Below, piece after piece: positions 43,476 to 52,310 of a stretch of 64,000 nucleotides of DNA (position 1 is the stretch's first letter; each line of letters begins with the position of its first letter). The notes beneath the pieces were generated by a model that saw only the letters and a program-made list of their open reading frames with translations, was not told where the DNA came from and searched no databases. Position numbers and translations under genes: made by a program. The stretch comes from Streptomyces smyrnaeus (lineage in GTDB: Bacteria; Actinomycetota; Actinomycetes; Streptomycetales; Streptomycetaceae): positions 1-64,000 of the forward strand of contig NZ_JAFFZM010000016.1 in assembly GCF_017676345.1 (NCBI RefSeq), read 5' to 3'.

Positions 43476-43507
43476 AGGAGGGGCCGGGCTTCAGCCCGGC
43501 CCCTCCT
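43476..43507 (-). terminator. Terminator after adk
   Basis: A perfect 14-bp stem, AGGAGGGGCCGGGC/GCCCGGCCCCTCCT, with a TTCA loop lies 84 bp past the adk stop. It would end the secY-adk transcript. Confidence 0.75.
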
Positions 43508-43591
43508 GGAACCTTGTACGGCCGCGACGGCGCTCAGCCACCGGGCCACAGGGTCCGGCCGCATCAACGAGGGCCGCATCACCGCGTTCGG

Positions 43592-44242
43592 TCAGTCGCG
43601 CTCCAGGGCGCGCATCGCTCGCTCGGTGACCTCGCTGACCGCACCCAGCGCGGAGATGGTGGTCACGAGCCCCTGCGCCTTGTAGTGGTCGATGATCGGC
43701 TCGGTCTCGCTGTGGTAGACCTCCAGCCGCTTGCGCACGGTCTCCTCGCGGTCGTCCTCGCGCTGGTAGAGCTCGCCGCCGCACACGTCGCAGACGCCCT
43801 CGGTCTTGGCGGGGCTGTACTCGACGTGGAAGACGTGGCTGCTGTCGTTGCGGCAGATGCGCCGTCCGGCGATCCGCTTGACGACCTCGTCCTCGGGGAC
43901 CTCCAGGTCGAGCACCGCGTCCAGCTTCTGGCCGGTCTCGTCCAGATAGCCGTCCAGCGCCTGGGCCTGGGCGATGTTCCGCGGGAAGCCGTCGAGCAGG
44001 AAGCCTGCCGCGGCGTCCGGCTCCTCCAGCCGGCTCTTGGCCATCCCGATGGTGACCTCGTCGGGTACCAGCTGGCCGGCCCGCATGTACTCCTGCGCCT
44101 TCTGCCCGAGCGGGGTGCCCTGGCTGATGTTGGCGCGGAACAGGTCGCCGGTGGCTACATGGGGGATCGCGAGGTTCTTGGCGAGGAACGCCGCCTGTGT
44201 TCCCTTGCCCGCACCAGGGGGCCCGACGAGGACGATACGCAT
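43592..44242 (-). CDS. adk: Adenylate kinase
   Basis: Adk interconverts ATP + AMP with 2 ADP. The 216-residue product has the P-loop GPPGAGKGT (7-15), the AMP-binding ATGDLFRANI and the DGFPRNIAQA motif. It is the long form with a LID that carries a zinc-type site (CRNDSSHVF and CDVC). Its ATG overlaps the secY stop (ATGA). Confidence 0.96.
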   Translation of the reverse strand: MRIVLVGPPGAGKGTQAAFLAKNLAIPHVATGDLFRANISQGTPLGQKAQEYMRAGQLVPDEVTIGMAKSRLEEPDAAAGFLLDGFPRNIAQAQALDGYLDETGQKLDAVLDLEVPEDEVVKRIAGRRICRNDSSHVFHVEYSPAKTEGVCDVCGGELYQREDDREETVRKRLEVYHSETEPIIDHYKAQGLVTTISALGAVSEVTERAMRALERD

Positions 44243-45555
44243 CAGCGGAGGAACCCTTCGTAATGGCGCTGCTGAAGCTGGCTCTCGATCTGCTTCACGG
44301 TTTCGAGACCGACGCCCACGATGATCAGGATGCTCGTTCCGCCGAACGGGAAGTTCTGGTTGGCGTTGAACATGATCAGCGCGACGGTCGGCACCAGTGC
44401 GATCAGACCCAGGTACAGAGAGCCGGGCCACGTGATGCGGTTCAGCACGTAGCTCAGGTACTCCGCGGTGGGACGACCAGCCCGGATGCCCGGGATGAAG
44501 CCACCATACTTCTTCATGTTGTCAGCAACTTCTTCGGGGTTGAAGGAGATGGCGACGTAGAAGAACGCGAAGAAGACGATCAGCAGGAAATAGGTCGCAA
44601 TGTAGAGAGGGTGATCACCCTTCACGAAGTGCGCCTGAATCCACTGCGCCCAGCCTGCTTGGGAGCCACTGAACTGGACGATCAGGGCGGGAATGTAGAG
44701 CAGCGACGAGGCGAAGATGACGGGAATCACACCCGCCTGATTGACCTTGAGCGGAATGTAGGTCGAGGTTCCGCCGTAACTCCGTCGGCCGATCATCCGC
44801 TTCGCGTACTGCACCGGAATACGGCGCTGCGCCTGCTCGACGAAGACCACGAGGGCGACCATCGCCAGTCCGCAGAGGATGACGGCGCCGAACTCGATCC
44901 AGCCGTCCGCCAGCTTGCCCTGCTTCTTGATCGCCCACAGCGCGCCGGGGAAGCCGGCCGCGATGGAGACGAACATCAGGATCGACATGCCGTTGCCGAT
45001 ACCGCGGTCGGTGATCAGCTCACCCAGCCACATGATCAGACCGGTGCCCGCCGTCATGGTGATGACCATCACGATGGTGGCGAAGATCGACTGGTCCGGG
45101 ATGATCTGGCTGGCGACGCTGCAGTTCTGGAAAAGGCTGCCGCTGCGCGCGGTGGCCACCAGGCCGGTCGCCTGGAGGATGGCGAGGGCGATGGTCAGAT
45201 AGCGCGTGTACTGCGTGATCTTCGCCTGTCCTGCCTGCCCCTCCTTCTTCAGGGCTTCGAGGCGCGGAATGACCACGACCAGCAGCTGCAGGATGATGCT
45301 CGCCGTGATGTACGGCATGATCCCGAGCGCGAAGATGGTGATCTGCAGCAGCGCCCCGCCGCTGAACATGTTGACCAGGCCGAACAGGCCCTGCGCGCCC
45401 TTGGCCTCGTCCATACAGGCTTGGACGTTCTCGTAGCTGACGCCCGGCACGGGAACGTGCGCTCCGATACGGAAGAGCACCATGATGCCGAGCGTGAAGA
45501 GCAGCTTCTTGCGCAGGTCGGGCGTCTGGAACGCCCGGGCGAACGCGGTGAGCAC
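44242..45555 (-). CDS. secY: Protein translocase subunit SecY
   Basis: SecY is the channel of the Sec translocon. The 437-residue product has ten predicted membrane helices, starting with LRKKLLFTLGIMVLFRIGAHVPVPGV. The conserved cytoplasmic loop between helices 8 and 9 has RAGRPTAEYLSYVLNRITWPG. It overlaps adk by 1 nt and is separated from rplO by a terminator, so it likely has its own promoter in the 183-bp gap. Confidence 0.97.
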   Translation of the reverse strand: MLTAFARAFQTPDLRKKLLFTLGIMVLFRIGAHVPVPGVSYENVQACMDEAKGAQGLFGLVNMFSGGALLQITIFALGIMPYITASIILQLLVVVIPRLEALKKEGQAGQAKITQYTRYLTIALAILQATGLVATARSGSLFQNCSVASQIIPDQSIFATIVMVITMTAGTGLIMWLGELITDRGIGNGMSILMFVSIAAGFPGALWAIKKQGKLADGWIEFGAVILCGLAMVALVVFVEQAQRRIPVQYAKRMIGRRSYGGTSTYIPLKVNQAGVIPVIFASSLLYIPALIVQFSGSQAGWAQWIQAHFVKGDHPLYIATYFLLIVFFAFFYVAISFNPEEVADNMKKYGGFIPGIRAGRPTAEYLSYVLNRITWPGSLYLGLIALVPTVALIMFNANQNFPFGGTSILIIVGVGLETVKQIESQLQQRHYEGFLR

Positions 45556-45684
45556 GGTGCCTCCTGCGCCCCCCGCGATCTACTGCGCGAGAGGTGACGG
45601 TCTTGAGGATCGACAGTTATCAAGTGGTGGCCACCTTACCGGCGACCGCACCACCGAGAAACGACCAGCTGTGCAAACGACCAA

Positions 45685-45713
45685 CCGGGGATGTCCCGTT
45701 GGGACATCCCCGG
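45685..45713 (-). terminator. Terminator after rplO
   Basis: A perfect 13-bp stem, CCGGGGATGTCCC/GGGACATCCCCGG, with a GTT loop lies 25 bp past the rplO stop. It marks the end of the spc ribosomal operon before secY. Confidence 0.78.
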
Positions 45714-45738
45714 CCTGTCGTTCACCTGATCAACGAAC

Positions 45739-46194
45739 TCAGAGAAGTTCGGTGACGGTGCCGCCGGCAGCGGTGATCTTCTCCTTGGCGGAGCCGGAGA
45801 CCTTGTCGACGGTCACCGTCAGCGCCACCGAGATGTCGCCGTCACCGAGCACCTTGACCAGCTCGTTCTTGCGCACAGCGCCCTTGGCGACCAGATCGGC
45901 CACCGTGACCTCGCCACCCTGCGGGTAGAGCGCGGCCAGCTTCTCCAGGTTGACCACCTGGAACTGCTTGTGGGCGGGGTTGTTGAAGCCCTTGAGCTTG
46001 GGCAGCCGCATGTGCAGCGGCATCTGCCCACCCTCGAAGCGCTCCGGAACCTGGTACCGGGCCTTGGTGCCCTTGGTGCCACGACCCGCGGTCTTGCCCT
46101 TGGACGCCTCACCACGACCCACGCGGGTCTTGGCGGTCTTGGCGCCCGGGGCAGGACGGAGGTTGTGGACCTTCAGCGGGTTGTCGTCCGCCAT
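45739..46194 (-). CDS. rplO: 50S ribosomal protein L15
   Basis: L15 (uL15) is a late 50S assembly protein. The product is 151 residues, with the glycine/arginine-rich N-terminus GAKTAKTRVGRGEASKGKTAGRGTKG and the conserved FEGGQMPLHMRLPKLKGF. It is the last ribosomal gene of the spc block, 1 nt after rpmD. Confidence 0.97.
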   Translation of the reverse strand: MADDNPLKVHNLRPAPGAKTAKTRVGRGEASKGKTAGRGTKGTKARYQVPERFEGGQMPLHMRLPKLKGFNNPAHKQFQVVNLEKLAALYPQGGEVTVADLVAKGAVRKNELVKVLGDGDISVALTVTVDKVSGSAKEKITAAGGTVTELL

Positions 46195-46195
46195 C

Positions 46196-46378
46196 TCAGT
46201 CGACCTCCTCGACCGTCACGAGGTGGCGCACGGCGTGCACCTGACCGCGAACGACGTCGCTGGCCTCGCGGACGGCCACATCGTTGACGCGCTTGAGACC
46301 GAGGGTCCGCAGCGTGTCACGGTGGTTCTGCTTGGTCCCGATAACGGAACGGGTCTGCGTGATCTTCAGGCGAGCCAT
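46196..46378 (-). CDS. rpmD: 50S ribosomal protein L30
   Basis: L30 (uL30) is a 60-residue ferredoxin-like protein (MARLKITQTRSVIGTKQNHR... to VEEVD). Its ATG overlaps the rpsE stop by 1 nt and its stop is 1 nt from rplO, so the three genes are tightly coupled. Confidence 0.97.
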   Translation of the reverse strand: MARLKITQTRSVIGTKQNHRDTLRTLGLKRVNDVAVREASDVVRGQVHAVRHLVTVEEVD

Positions 46379-46980
46379 TACGCGCTCACCCCTGCACGCG
46401 CCCGCAGCAGAGCGGCGGGGGCCACGTCCTCGAGCGGCAGACCACGGCGGGCGGCGATCTCCTCGGGACGCTGAAGCCCCTGCAGAGCCGCACGCGTGGC
46501 GTGCACGATGTTGATCGGGTTCGACGAGCCGAGCGACTTGCTGAGCACGTCGTGGATGCCCGCGCACTCCAGCACGGCACGCACCGGGCCACCGGCGATC
46601 ACACCGGTACCGGGCGAAGCCGGCTTGAGCAGCACGACACCCGCTGCCTCCTCACCCTGGATCGGGTGCGGAATGGTGCCCTGGATACGCGGGACCTTGA
46701 AGAAGTGCTTCTTGGCCTCCTCAACACCCTTGGCGATGGCGGCCGGCACCTCCTTGGCCTTGCCGTATCCGACACCCACGGTGCCGTCACCGTCGCCCAC
46801 CACGACCAGCGCGGTGAAGCTGAAGCGACGACCACCCTTCACAACCTTGGCGACGCGGTTGATGGCGACAACACGCTCGACATACGCGGTCTTCTCGGCG
46901 GCAGCGCCGCCGTCCCGGCCCTTACGGTCCCGCCGCTCGCCGCCACCGGCGCCGCCACCGCGGCGCTGGGGTCCAGCCAT
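46378..46980 (-). CDS. rpsE: 30S ribosomal protein S5
   Basis: S5 (uS5) sits at the mRNA entry and supports decoding accuracy. The product is 200 residues, with the double-stranded RNA-binding-like N-domain (VVKGGRRFSFTALVVVGDGDG) and the C-domain GTGVIAGGPVRAVLECAGI. The first 25 residues are Gly/Arg-rich (GPQRRGGGAGGGERRDRKG). It follows rplR by 44 bp. Confidence 0.97.
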   Translation of the reverse strand: MAGPQRRGGGAGGGERRDRKGRDGGAAAEKTAYVERVVAINRVAKVVKGGRRFSFTALVVVGDGDGTVGVGYGKAKEVPAAIAKGVEEAKKHFFKVPRIQGTIPHPIQGEEAAGVVLLKPASPGTGVIAGGPVRAVLECAGIHDVLSKSLGSSNPINIVHATRAALQGLQRPEEIAARRGLPLEDVAPAALLRARAGVSA

Positions 46981-47024
46981 TGGAATTACCTCTCTCTTTG
47001 TCCGCTAGCTCACGGAACCGGGGC

Positions 47025-47408
47025 TCAGAACTTGAGCCCGGCCTCGCGGGCGGCGTCAGCCAGAGCGGCAATCCGCCCTGCGTACTTGTTGCCACCGCGG
47101 TCGAACACGACGGCCTCGACACCCGCGGCCTTGGCGCGCTCGGCGACCAGTGCGCCGACCTGCTTGGCCTGGGTGCTCTTGTCACCCTCACCGCCGCGGA
47201 CCGAACCGTCCAGGTGCGACGCCGAGGCCAGCGTGTGGCCCGCGATGTCGTCGATCACCTGTGCGGTGATCCCGCGGTTGGTGCGCGTCACCACAAGACG
47301 GGGGCGCTCGGGGGTGCCCGAGACCTTCTTGCGGATCCGGATGTGACGGCGCTTGGCGGCGGCACGCTTGTAGGCGTCGCCCTTGGCGATCTTCACGCCG
47401 TATGCCAT
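47025..47408 (-). CDS. rplR: 50S ribosomal protein L18
   Basis: L18 (uL18) binds 5S rRNA with L5. The product is 127 residues, with RHIRIRKKVSGTPERPRLVVTRTNRGI near the start and VVFDRGGNKYAGRIAALADAAREAGL at the end. It is 3 nt after rplF. Confidence 0.97.
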   Translation of the reverse strand: MAYGVKIAKGDAYKRAAAKRRHIRIRKKVSGTPERPRLVVTRTNRGITAQVIDDIAGHTLASASHLDGSVRGGEGDKSTQAKQVGALVAERAKAAGVEAVVFDRGGNKYAGRIAALADAAREAGLKF

Positions 47409-47411
47409 GGC

Positions 47412-47951
47412 TTACTTACCAGCCTTTCCGACCTTGCGGCGGATGACCTCGCCCGCGTACTTCACGCCCTTGGCCTTGTAGGGGTCGGGCTTGCGCAGCT
47501 TGCGGATCTTCGCGGCGACCTCGCCGACCCGCTGCTTGTCGATGCCCTCGACCGTGAACTTGGTCGGGGAGTCGACCTTGAAGGAGATCCCCTCGGGGGC
47601 CTCCACCAGGATCGGGTGGCTGTAGCCCAGCGAGAACTCCAGGTCGGAGCCCTTGGCCTGGACCCGGTAGCCGACACCGCTGATCTCAAGGTTCTTGCTG
47701 AACCCGGTGGTCACGCCAGTGATCATGTTCGCCACCAGCGTGCGGGACAGACCGTGCAGGGCCCTGTTCCGGCTCTCGTCGTTCGGACGGGTGACGACGA
47801 GCGCGCCGTCCTCGCCCTTGGCGATCTCGATGGGCGCGGCAACGGTGTGCGAGAGCGAGCCCTTGGGGCCCTTCACCGCGACCGTCTGGCCATCGATGGT
47901 GACGTCCACACCGGCGGGAACCTGGATGGGGAGCTTGCCGATACGCGACAT
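47412..47951 (-). CDS. rplF: 50S ribosomal protein L6
   Basis: L6 (uL6) lies by the sarcin-ricin loop and translation-factor site. The 179-residue product has the MSRIGKLPIQVPAGV start and the diagnostic PDPYKAKGVKY motif near the end. Confidence 0.97.
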   Translation of the reverse strand: MSRIGKLPIQVPAGVDVTIDGQTVAVKGPKGSLSHTVAAPIEIAKGEDGALVVTRPNDESRNRALHGLSRTLVANMITGVTTGFSKNLEISGVGYRVQAKGSDLEFSLGYSHPILVEAPEGISFKVDSPTKFTVEGIDKQRVGEVAAKIRKLRKPDPYKAKGVKYAGEVIRRKVGKAGK

Positions 47952-47974
47952 TGCTTTACCTCCGTTCCCTTCCG

Positions 47975-48373
47975 TTACCAGACGTAGGCGAGGACTTCCC
48001 CGCCCACACCCTTCTTGCTGGCCTGCTTGTCGGTGAGGAGACCGTGCGACGTGGAGATGATCGCCACGCCCAGGCCGCCGAGCACCTTCGGCAGATTGGT
48101 GGACTTTGCGTAGACCCGCAGACCCGGCTTCGAGATCCGCTTGATGCCGGCGATCGAGCGCTCGCGGTTCGGGCCGAACTTCAGCTCGAGAACGAGGTTC
48201 TTGCCGACCTTGGCGTCCTCGGTCTTCCAGCCGGTGATGTAGCCCTCCTGCTGGAGGATCTCCGCGATGTGCGACTTGATCTTGCTGTGCGGCATCTCCA
48301 CGGTGTCGTGGTACGCCGAGTTCGCGTTACGCAGACGCGTCAGCATGTCTGCGATGGGATCGGTCATGGTCAT
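47975..48373 (-). CDS. rpsH: 30S ribosomal protein S8
   Basis: S8 (uS8) is a primary 16S rRNA-binding protein. The product is 132 residues, with DPIADMLTRLRNANSA at the start and LGGLGVAIISTSHGLLTDKQA near the end. It follows rpsN by an unusual 237-bp gap that contains a dispersed-repeat fragment. Confidence 0.97.
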   Translation of the reverse strand: MTMTDPIADMLTRLRNANSAYHDTVEMPHSKIKSHIAEILQQEGYITGWKTEDAKVGKNLVLELKFGPNRERSIAGIKRISKPGLRVYAKSTNLPKVLGGLGVAIISTSHGLLTDKQASKKGVGGEVLAYVW

Positions 48374-48573
48374 GTGATGGCCTTCGGCCTCTCTCGCCGG
48401 GGTTTCCCTGTATGCGTCGTCCCTCTCCCCGTCCGCCGGCCTTGCGGCCGACGACAGGACGGGTGCGTCGCGGGGGACCTACGGCGTAGTAAGCGACTTT
48501 TCAGCTTACCGAGAGTCCTGGTTGGTCCCAAATTCCCGCCGTCCGACGTATGCCCCTGCGGAGCGTCGGTCGG

Positions 48574-48605
48574 ATGGGGGCACCTCCCGGCGGTCGCCGG
48601 GAGGG
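48574..48605. repeat. Dispersed intergenic repeat fragment between rpsN and rpsH
   Basis: GGGGGCACCTCCCGGCGGTC with an inverted GCCGGGAGG arm. It is a short version of the GGGGGCACCTCCC module seen at 8.07 and 38.83 kb, located in the rpsN-rpsH gap of the spc operon. Confidence 0.5.
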
Positions 48606-48610
48606 TGGGA

Positions 48611-48796
48611 TTACCAGGAGCTCTTGGTCACGCCCGGCAGCTCGCCACGGTGCGCCATCTGGCGAAGGCACACGCGGCACAGGCCGAACTTGCGGTAGAC
48701 GGAGTGCGGACGGCCGCAGCGCTGGCAGCGTGTGTAAGCACGCACCGAGAACTTCGGCTTCCGGCTGGCCTTCGAGATCAGAGCCTTCTTCGCCAT
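48611..48796 (-). CDS. rpsN: 30S ribosomal protein S14, type Z
   Basis: S14 (uS14) is a 30S head protein. The 61-residue product (MAKKALISKASRKPKFSVRA... to KSSW) is the short zinc-binding type, with Cys24, Cys27, Cys40 and Cys43. Streptomycetes often keep a zinc-independent paralogue under Zur control elsewhere. It starts 2 nt after the rplE stop. Confidence 0.96.
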   Translation of the reverse strand: MAKKALISKASRKPKFSVRAYTRCQRCGRPHSVYRKFGLCRVCLRQMAHRGELPGVTKSSW

Positions 48797-48798
48797 GA

Positions 48799-49362
48799 TC
48801 AGTTCTCCTTGAACGGGAAGCCGAGGTGACGAAGCAGGGCCCGGCCCTCGTCGTCGTTGGTCGCCGTGGTGACCACGGTGATGTCCATGCCCCGGACCCG
48901 GTCGATCTTGTCCTGGTCGATCTCGTGGAACATGACCTGCTCCGTGAGACCGAAGGTGTAGTTGCCCCGACCGTCGAACTGCTTGGGCGACAGACCGCGG
49001 AAGTCGCGGATACGCGGCAGTGCGAGGGACAGCAGGCGGTCCAGGAACTCCCACATCCGGTCGCCGCGCAGCGTCACGTGGGCGCCGATCGGCTGACCCT
49101 CACGCAGCTTGAACTGCGCGATGGACTTGCGGGCCTTGGTCACAGCGGGCTTCTGACCGGTGATCGTGGCGAGGTCCTTGATGGCACCCTCGATCAGCTT
49201 GGAGTCGCGGGCGGCGTCGCCCACACCCATGTTGACCACGATCTTGGTCAGACCGGGGATCCGCATGACGTTGTCGTAGGAGAACTCGTCCTGCAGCTTG
49301 CCCTGGATCTCGGCGCGGTAGCGCTGCTTGAGGCGGGGGGCCTCGGTGGTGGTGGCAGTCAT
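48799..49362 (-). CDS. rplE: 50S ribosomal protein L5
   Basis: L5 (uL5) binds 5S rRNA and contacts P-site tRNA. The product is 187 residues, with IPGLTKIVVNMGVGDAARD and the FDGRGNYTFGLTEQVMFHEI motif. Its ATG overlaps the rplX stop by 1 nt. Confidence 0.97.
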   Translation of the reverse strand: MTATTTEAPRLKQRYRAEIQGKLQDEFSYDNVMRIPGLTKIVVNMGVGDAARDSKLIEGAIKDLATITGQKPAVTKARKSIAQFKLREGQPIGAHVTLRGDRMWEFLDRLLSLALPRIRDFRGLSPKQFDGRGNYTFGLTEQVMFHEIDQDKIDRVRGMDITVVTTATNDDEGRALLRHLGFPFKEN

Positions 49363-49685
49363 CAGATGTCCTCACCGGTCCGCTTGGCAACGCGGATCTT
49401 GTTGCCGTCATCGTCGAAGCGGTACCCGACGCGGGTCACGACCTTCTTGCCGTCCTTCTCCACGACCAGCTGAACGTTGCTGACGTGGATCGGGGCCTCG
49501 GTCGTCACGATGCCGCCGGTCTTCGAACCGCGGGCCGTCTGACCGGCCTTCGTGTGCTTCTTGACCCGGTTGACACCCTCGACCAGGACCCGGTCCTCGC
49601 GGGGGTAGGCCACGATGACCTTGCCCTGCTTGCCCTTGTCCTTACCGGTGATGACCTGAACCAGGTCGCCCTTCTTGATCTTCAT
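49362..49685 (-). CDS. rplX: 50S ribosomal protein L24
   Basis: L24 (uL24) is an assembly-initiating 50S protein with a KOW motif (KKGDLVQVITGKDKGKQGKV). The product is 107 residues from the ATG at 49685 (MKIKK). A GTG two codons upstream is also in frame but adds only Met-Thr. It begins 2 nt after rplN. Confidence 0.97.
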   Translation of the reverse strand: MKIKKGDLVQVITGKDKGKQGKVIVAYPREDRVLVEGVNRVKKHTKAGQTARGSKTGGIVTTEAPIHVSNVQLVVEKDGKKVVTRVGYRFDDDGNKIRVAKRTGEDI

Positions 49686-49687
49686 GG

Positions 49688-50056
49688 TCACAGCACCTCC
49701 GGCGCGAGCGAGATGATCTTCATGAACTTCTTCTCGCGCAGCTCGCGGCCCACCGGGCCGAAGATGCGGGTGCCGCGAGGGTCGCCGTCGTTCTTGAGAA
49801 TGACGGCGGCGTTTTCGTCGAACCGGATGTACGAGCCGTCCGGGCGGCGGCGCTCCTTGACGGTGCGCACGATGACGGCCTTGACGATGTCGCCCTTCTT
49901 CACGTTCCCGCCGGGGATCGCGTCCTTGACGGTAGCGACGACGACGTCACCGATGCCCGCGTAGCGCCGGCCCGAACCGCCGAGCACACGGATGGTGAGA
50001 ATCTCCTTCGCACCCGTGTTGTCGGCGACGCGAAGCCGGGACTCCTGCTGGATCAC
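49688..50056 (-). CDS. rplN: 50S ribosomal protein L14
   Basis: L14 (uL14) is at the subunit interface. The 122-residue product begins MIQQESRLRVADNTGAKEIL and contains the GNVKKGDIVKAVIVRT and IRFDENAAVILKNDGDPRGTRIFGPV motifs. It is 99 bp after rpsQ, a gap that could hold an internal promoter. Confidence 0.97.
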   Translation of the reverse strand: MIQQESRLRVADNTGAKEILTIRVLGGSGRRYAGIGDVVVATVKDAIPGGNVKKGDIVKAVIVRTVKERRRPDGSYIRFDENAAVILKNDGDPRGTRIFGPVGRELREKKFMKIISLAPEVL

Positions 50057-50155
50057 GTCTATCTCCTGTATGTCTGCCGGTTCCCGGCAGGGATCTGACG
50101 ATCCCTGCCGAGCCTGGCGGAACGAACCTTTGAGCCCGGGACGGGCTCGAAGGAG

Positions 50156-50440
50156 TTACTTGGCCTTCTCGAGGATCTCGACGATGCGCCAGCGCTTGGT
50201 GGCGGACAGCGGCCGGGTCTCCATCAGGAGGACGCGGTCGCCGACACCGGCAGCGTTCTGCTCGTCGTGCGCCTTGAGCTTGTTGGTACGGCGGATGACC
50301 TTGCCGTACAGCGCGTGCGTGACGCGGTCCTCGACGGCGACGACAACGGTCTTGTCCATCTTGTCGCTGACGACAAGGCCCTGCCGGGTCTTGCGGAAGC
50401 CGCGCTCAGTGTTCTTCTGGGTCACATTCGTCTCGCTCAT
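50156..50440 (-). CDS. rpsQ: 30S ribosomal protein S17
   Basis: S17 (uS17) is a primary 16S rRNA-binding OB-fold protein. The product is 94 residues, with RKTRQGLVVSDKMDKTVVVAVEDRVTHALYGKVIRRTNK. Its ATG overlaps the rpmC stop. Confidence 0.97.
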   Translation of the reverse strand: MSETNVTQKNTERGFRKTRQGLVVSDKMDKTVVVAVEDRVTHALYGKVIRRTNKLKAHDEQNAAGVGDRVLLMETRPLSATKRWRIVEILEKAK

Positions 50441-50664
50441 CAGGCGCTCTCCACCGTCTCGATGCCCAGCTCGCGCTCACGCATCAGGGTGTAGATCCGG
50501 GCGATGTCCTTGCGGACGGCCTTGAGCCGGCCGTGGTTCTCGAGCTGCCCGGTCGCCGCCTGGAAGCGGAGGTTGAACAGCTCTTCCTTGGCTTCGCGGA
50601 GCTTGGAGACAAGCTCCTCGTCGCCCAGCTCGCGCAGCTCGGACGCCTTGGTTCCGGCCGCCAT
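50440..50664 (-). CDS. rpmC: 50S ribosomal protein L29
   Basis: L29 (uL29) lies at the exit-tunnel rim. The product is 74 residues, a two-helix protein with LREAKEELFNLRFQAATGQLEN. The ATG at 50664 overlaps the rplP stop; a GTG one codon upstream is also in frame. Confidence 0.97.
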   Translation of the reverse strand: MAAGTKASELRELGDEELVSKLREAKEELFNLRFQAATGQLENHGRLKAVRKDIARIYTLMRERELGIETVESA

Positions 50665-51083
50665 CACGCGTCACCTGCCTCGCGCCGCACGATGCGGCAC
50701 TTCATCGGAAGCTTGTGAGCAGCGCGGGTGAGCGCCTCACGAGCAATCTTCTCGTTCGGGTAGGACAGCTCGAACATCACGCGCCCCGGCTTGACGTTCG
50801 CGACCCACCACTCCGGCGAACCCTTACCGGAACCCATGCGGGTCTCGGCGGGCTTCTTGGTCAGCGGACGGTCCGGGTAGATGTTGATCCACACCTTGCC
50901 GCCACGCTTGATGTGACGGGTCATGGAGATACGAGCGGCCTCGATCTGCCGGTTCGTCACGTAGGCACCGGTCACAGCCTGGATGCCGTACTCACCGAAC
51001 GCGACCTCGGTACCGCCCTTGGCCATACCCGTGCGCTTCGGGTGGTGCTGCTTGCGGTGCTTGACCCTGCGCGGGATCAGCAT
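50664..51083 (-). CDS. rplP: 50S ribosomal protein L16
   Basis: L16 (uL16) is at the A site of the 50S subunit. The product is 139 residues, with MLIPRRVKHRKQHHPKRTG at the start and RPLTKKPAETRMGSGKGSPEWWVANVKPGR, a family hallmark. It starts 3 nt after rpsC. Confidence 0.97.
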   Translation of the reverse strand: MLIPRRVKHRKQHHPKRTGMAKGGTEVAFGEYGIQAVTGAYVTNRQIEAARISMTRHIKRGGKVWINIYPDRPLTKKPAETRMGSGKGSPEWWVANVKPGRVMFELSYPNEKIAREALTRAAHKLPMKCRIVRREAGDA

Positions 51084-51086
51084 GGG

Positions 51087-51920
51087 TCAGCTCTCCTTTC
51101 CTGAAGCGCTCGGCTCGGCCGCGGCGGCGGCGGGCGTCACGGACTCCGGCTTGGGAGTCTCGGCACCCTGGCCCTGCCCCTGCGGCTTACGGCCGCGGCG
51201 CTCGCCGCCCCGACCGCGGGGACGGTCGTTGCCGCCACCGCGCGACGGGCGGTTGCCCGCACGGGCCGCGGCGTTCTCGGCGCGCACCTCGGCGATGTTC
51301 TTGACGTCGCCCTTGTAGATCCACACCTTCACACCGATGCGGCCGAAGGTCGTACGGGCCTCGAAGAAGCCGTAGTCGACGTTGGCGCGCAGCGTGTGCA
51401 GCGGGACCCGGCCCTCGCGGTAGAACTCCGAGCGCGACATCTCGGCACCGCCGAGACGGCCGCCGCACTGGATCTTGATGCCCTTGGCACCGGCCTTCAT
51501 CGCCGTCTGCATGCTCTTGCGCATGGCGCGGCGGAAGGAGACCCGGGAGGACAGCTGCTCGGCGACCGCCTGGGCCACGAGCTGCGCGTCCGTCTCGGGG
51601 TTCTTCACCTCGAGGATGTTGAACTGGATCTGCTTGCCGGTGAGCTTCTCCAGGTTGCCGCGCAGCCGGTCCGCCTCGGCGCCGCGGCGGCCGATGACGA
51701 TGCCCGGACGGGCGGTGTGGACGTCGACACGGACGCGGTCACGCGTGCGCTCGATCTCCACCTTGGAGATGCCCGCCCGCTCCATGCCCTGAGTGAGCAT
51801 GCGGCGGATCGAGACGTCTTCCTTGACGTAGTCCTTGTAGAGCTTGTCGGCATACCACCGCGACTTGAAGTCGGTGGTGACGCCGAGCCGGAACCCGTGC
51901 GGGTTTACCTTCTGGCCCAT
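51087..51920 (-). CDS. rpsC: 30S ribosomal protein S3
   Basis: S3 (uS3) forms part of the mRNA entry helicase. The product is 277 residues. It has a KH domain (VHTARPGIVIGRRGAEADRLRGNLEKL) and a long C-terminal extension (about 215-277) that is Arg/Gly then Gln/Pro/Ala-rich, as in other actinobacteria. It overlaps rplV by 1 nt. Confidence 0.97.
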   Translation of the reverse strand: MGQKVNPHGFRLGVTTDFKSRWYADKLYKDYVKEDVSIRRMLTQGMERAGISKVEIERTRDRVRVDVHTARPGIVIGRRGAEADRLRGNLEKLTGKQIQFNILEVKNPETDAQLVAQAVAEQLSSRVSFRRAMRKSMQTAMKAGAKGIKIQCGGRLGGAEMSRSEFYREGRVPLHTLRANVDYGFFEARTTFGRIGVKVWIYKGDVKNIAEVRAENAAARAGNRPSRGGGNDRPRGRGGERRGRKPQGQGQGAETPKPESVTPAAAAAEPSASGKES

Positions 51921-52267
51921 TACCGGGTTCCTTCCTTGCTGCTCACGACCACGGTGATGTGGCTCGTCCGCTTACGGATCCGGTAGGCACGGCCCTGGGC
52001 ACGCGGCCGGAACCGCTTCAGGGTCGGACCCTCGTCGACGTAGGCCTCGGAGATGTAGAGGCTGTCGACGTCCGTGTGGTCGTAGTTGTGCGCGGCGTTG
52101 GCGATGGCGCTGTCCAGCACCTTGCCCACCGGCACGCTCGCGGCCTGCGGGGCGAAACGCAGGACCGCCTGAGCCTCCGTGGCGTTCATGCCACGAACAA
52201 GGTCCACCACCCGGCGGGCCTTCATGGGCGTGACGCGCACATAGCGCGCTGAGGCCCTGGCTTCCAT
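51920..52267 (-). CDS. rplV: 50S ribosomal protein L22
   Basis: L22 (uL22) lines the exit tunnel. The 115-residue product from the ATG at 52267 (MEARASARYVRVTPMKARRV) has the expected length. The upstream in-frame start at 52291 adds eight non-conserved residues. It ends with ITVVVSSKEGTR, and its stop overlaps the rpsC start by 1 nt. Confidence 0.97.
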   Translation of the reverse strand: MEARASARYVRVTPMKARRVVDLVRGMNATEAQAVLRFAPQAASVPVGKVLDSAIANAAHNYDHTDVDSLYISEAYVDEGPTLKRFRPRAQGRAYRIRKRTSHITVVVSSKEGTR

Positions 52268-52310
52268 GGTTGTCCCTTCGGTGTCAGTCATGATCTACAC
52301 ACCCCGCCCG

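Larger units (their letters stand above)
43218..43591. other. adk-map intergenic region
   Basis: This 374-bp region contains the strong adk terminator hairpin (43476-43507), a copy of the dispersed repeat (43360-43413) and several GGGCC-rich inverted pieces. No promoter for map could be assigned by eye, although the terminator implies that one exists. Confidence 0.6.
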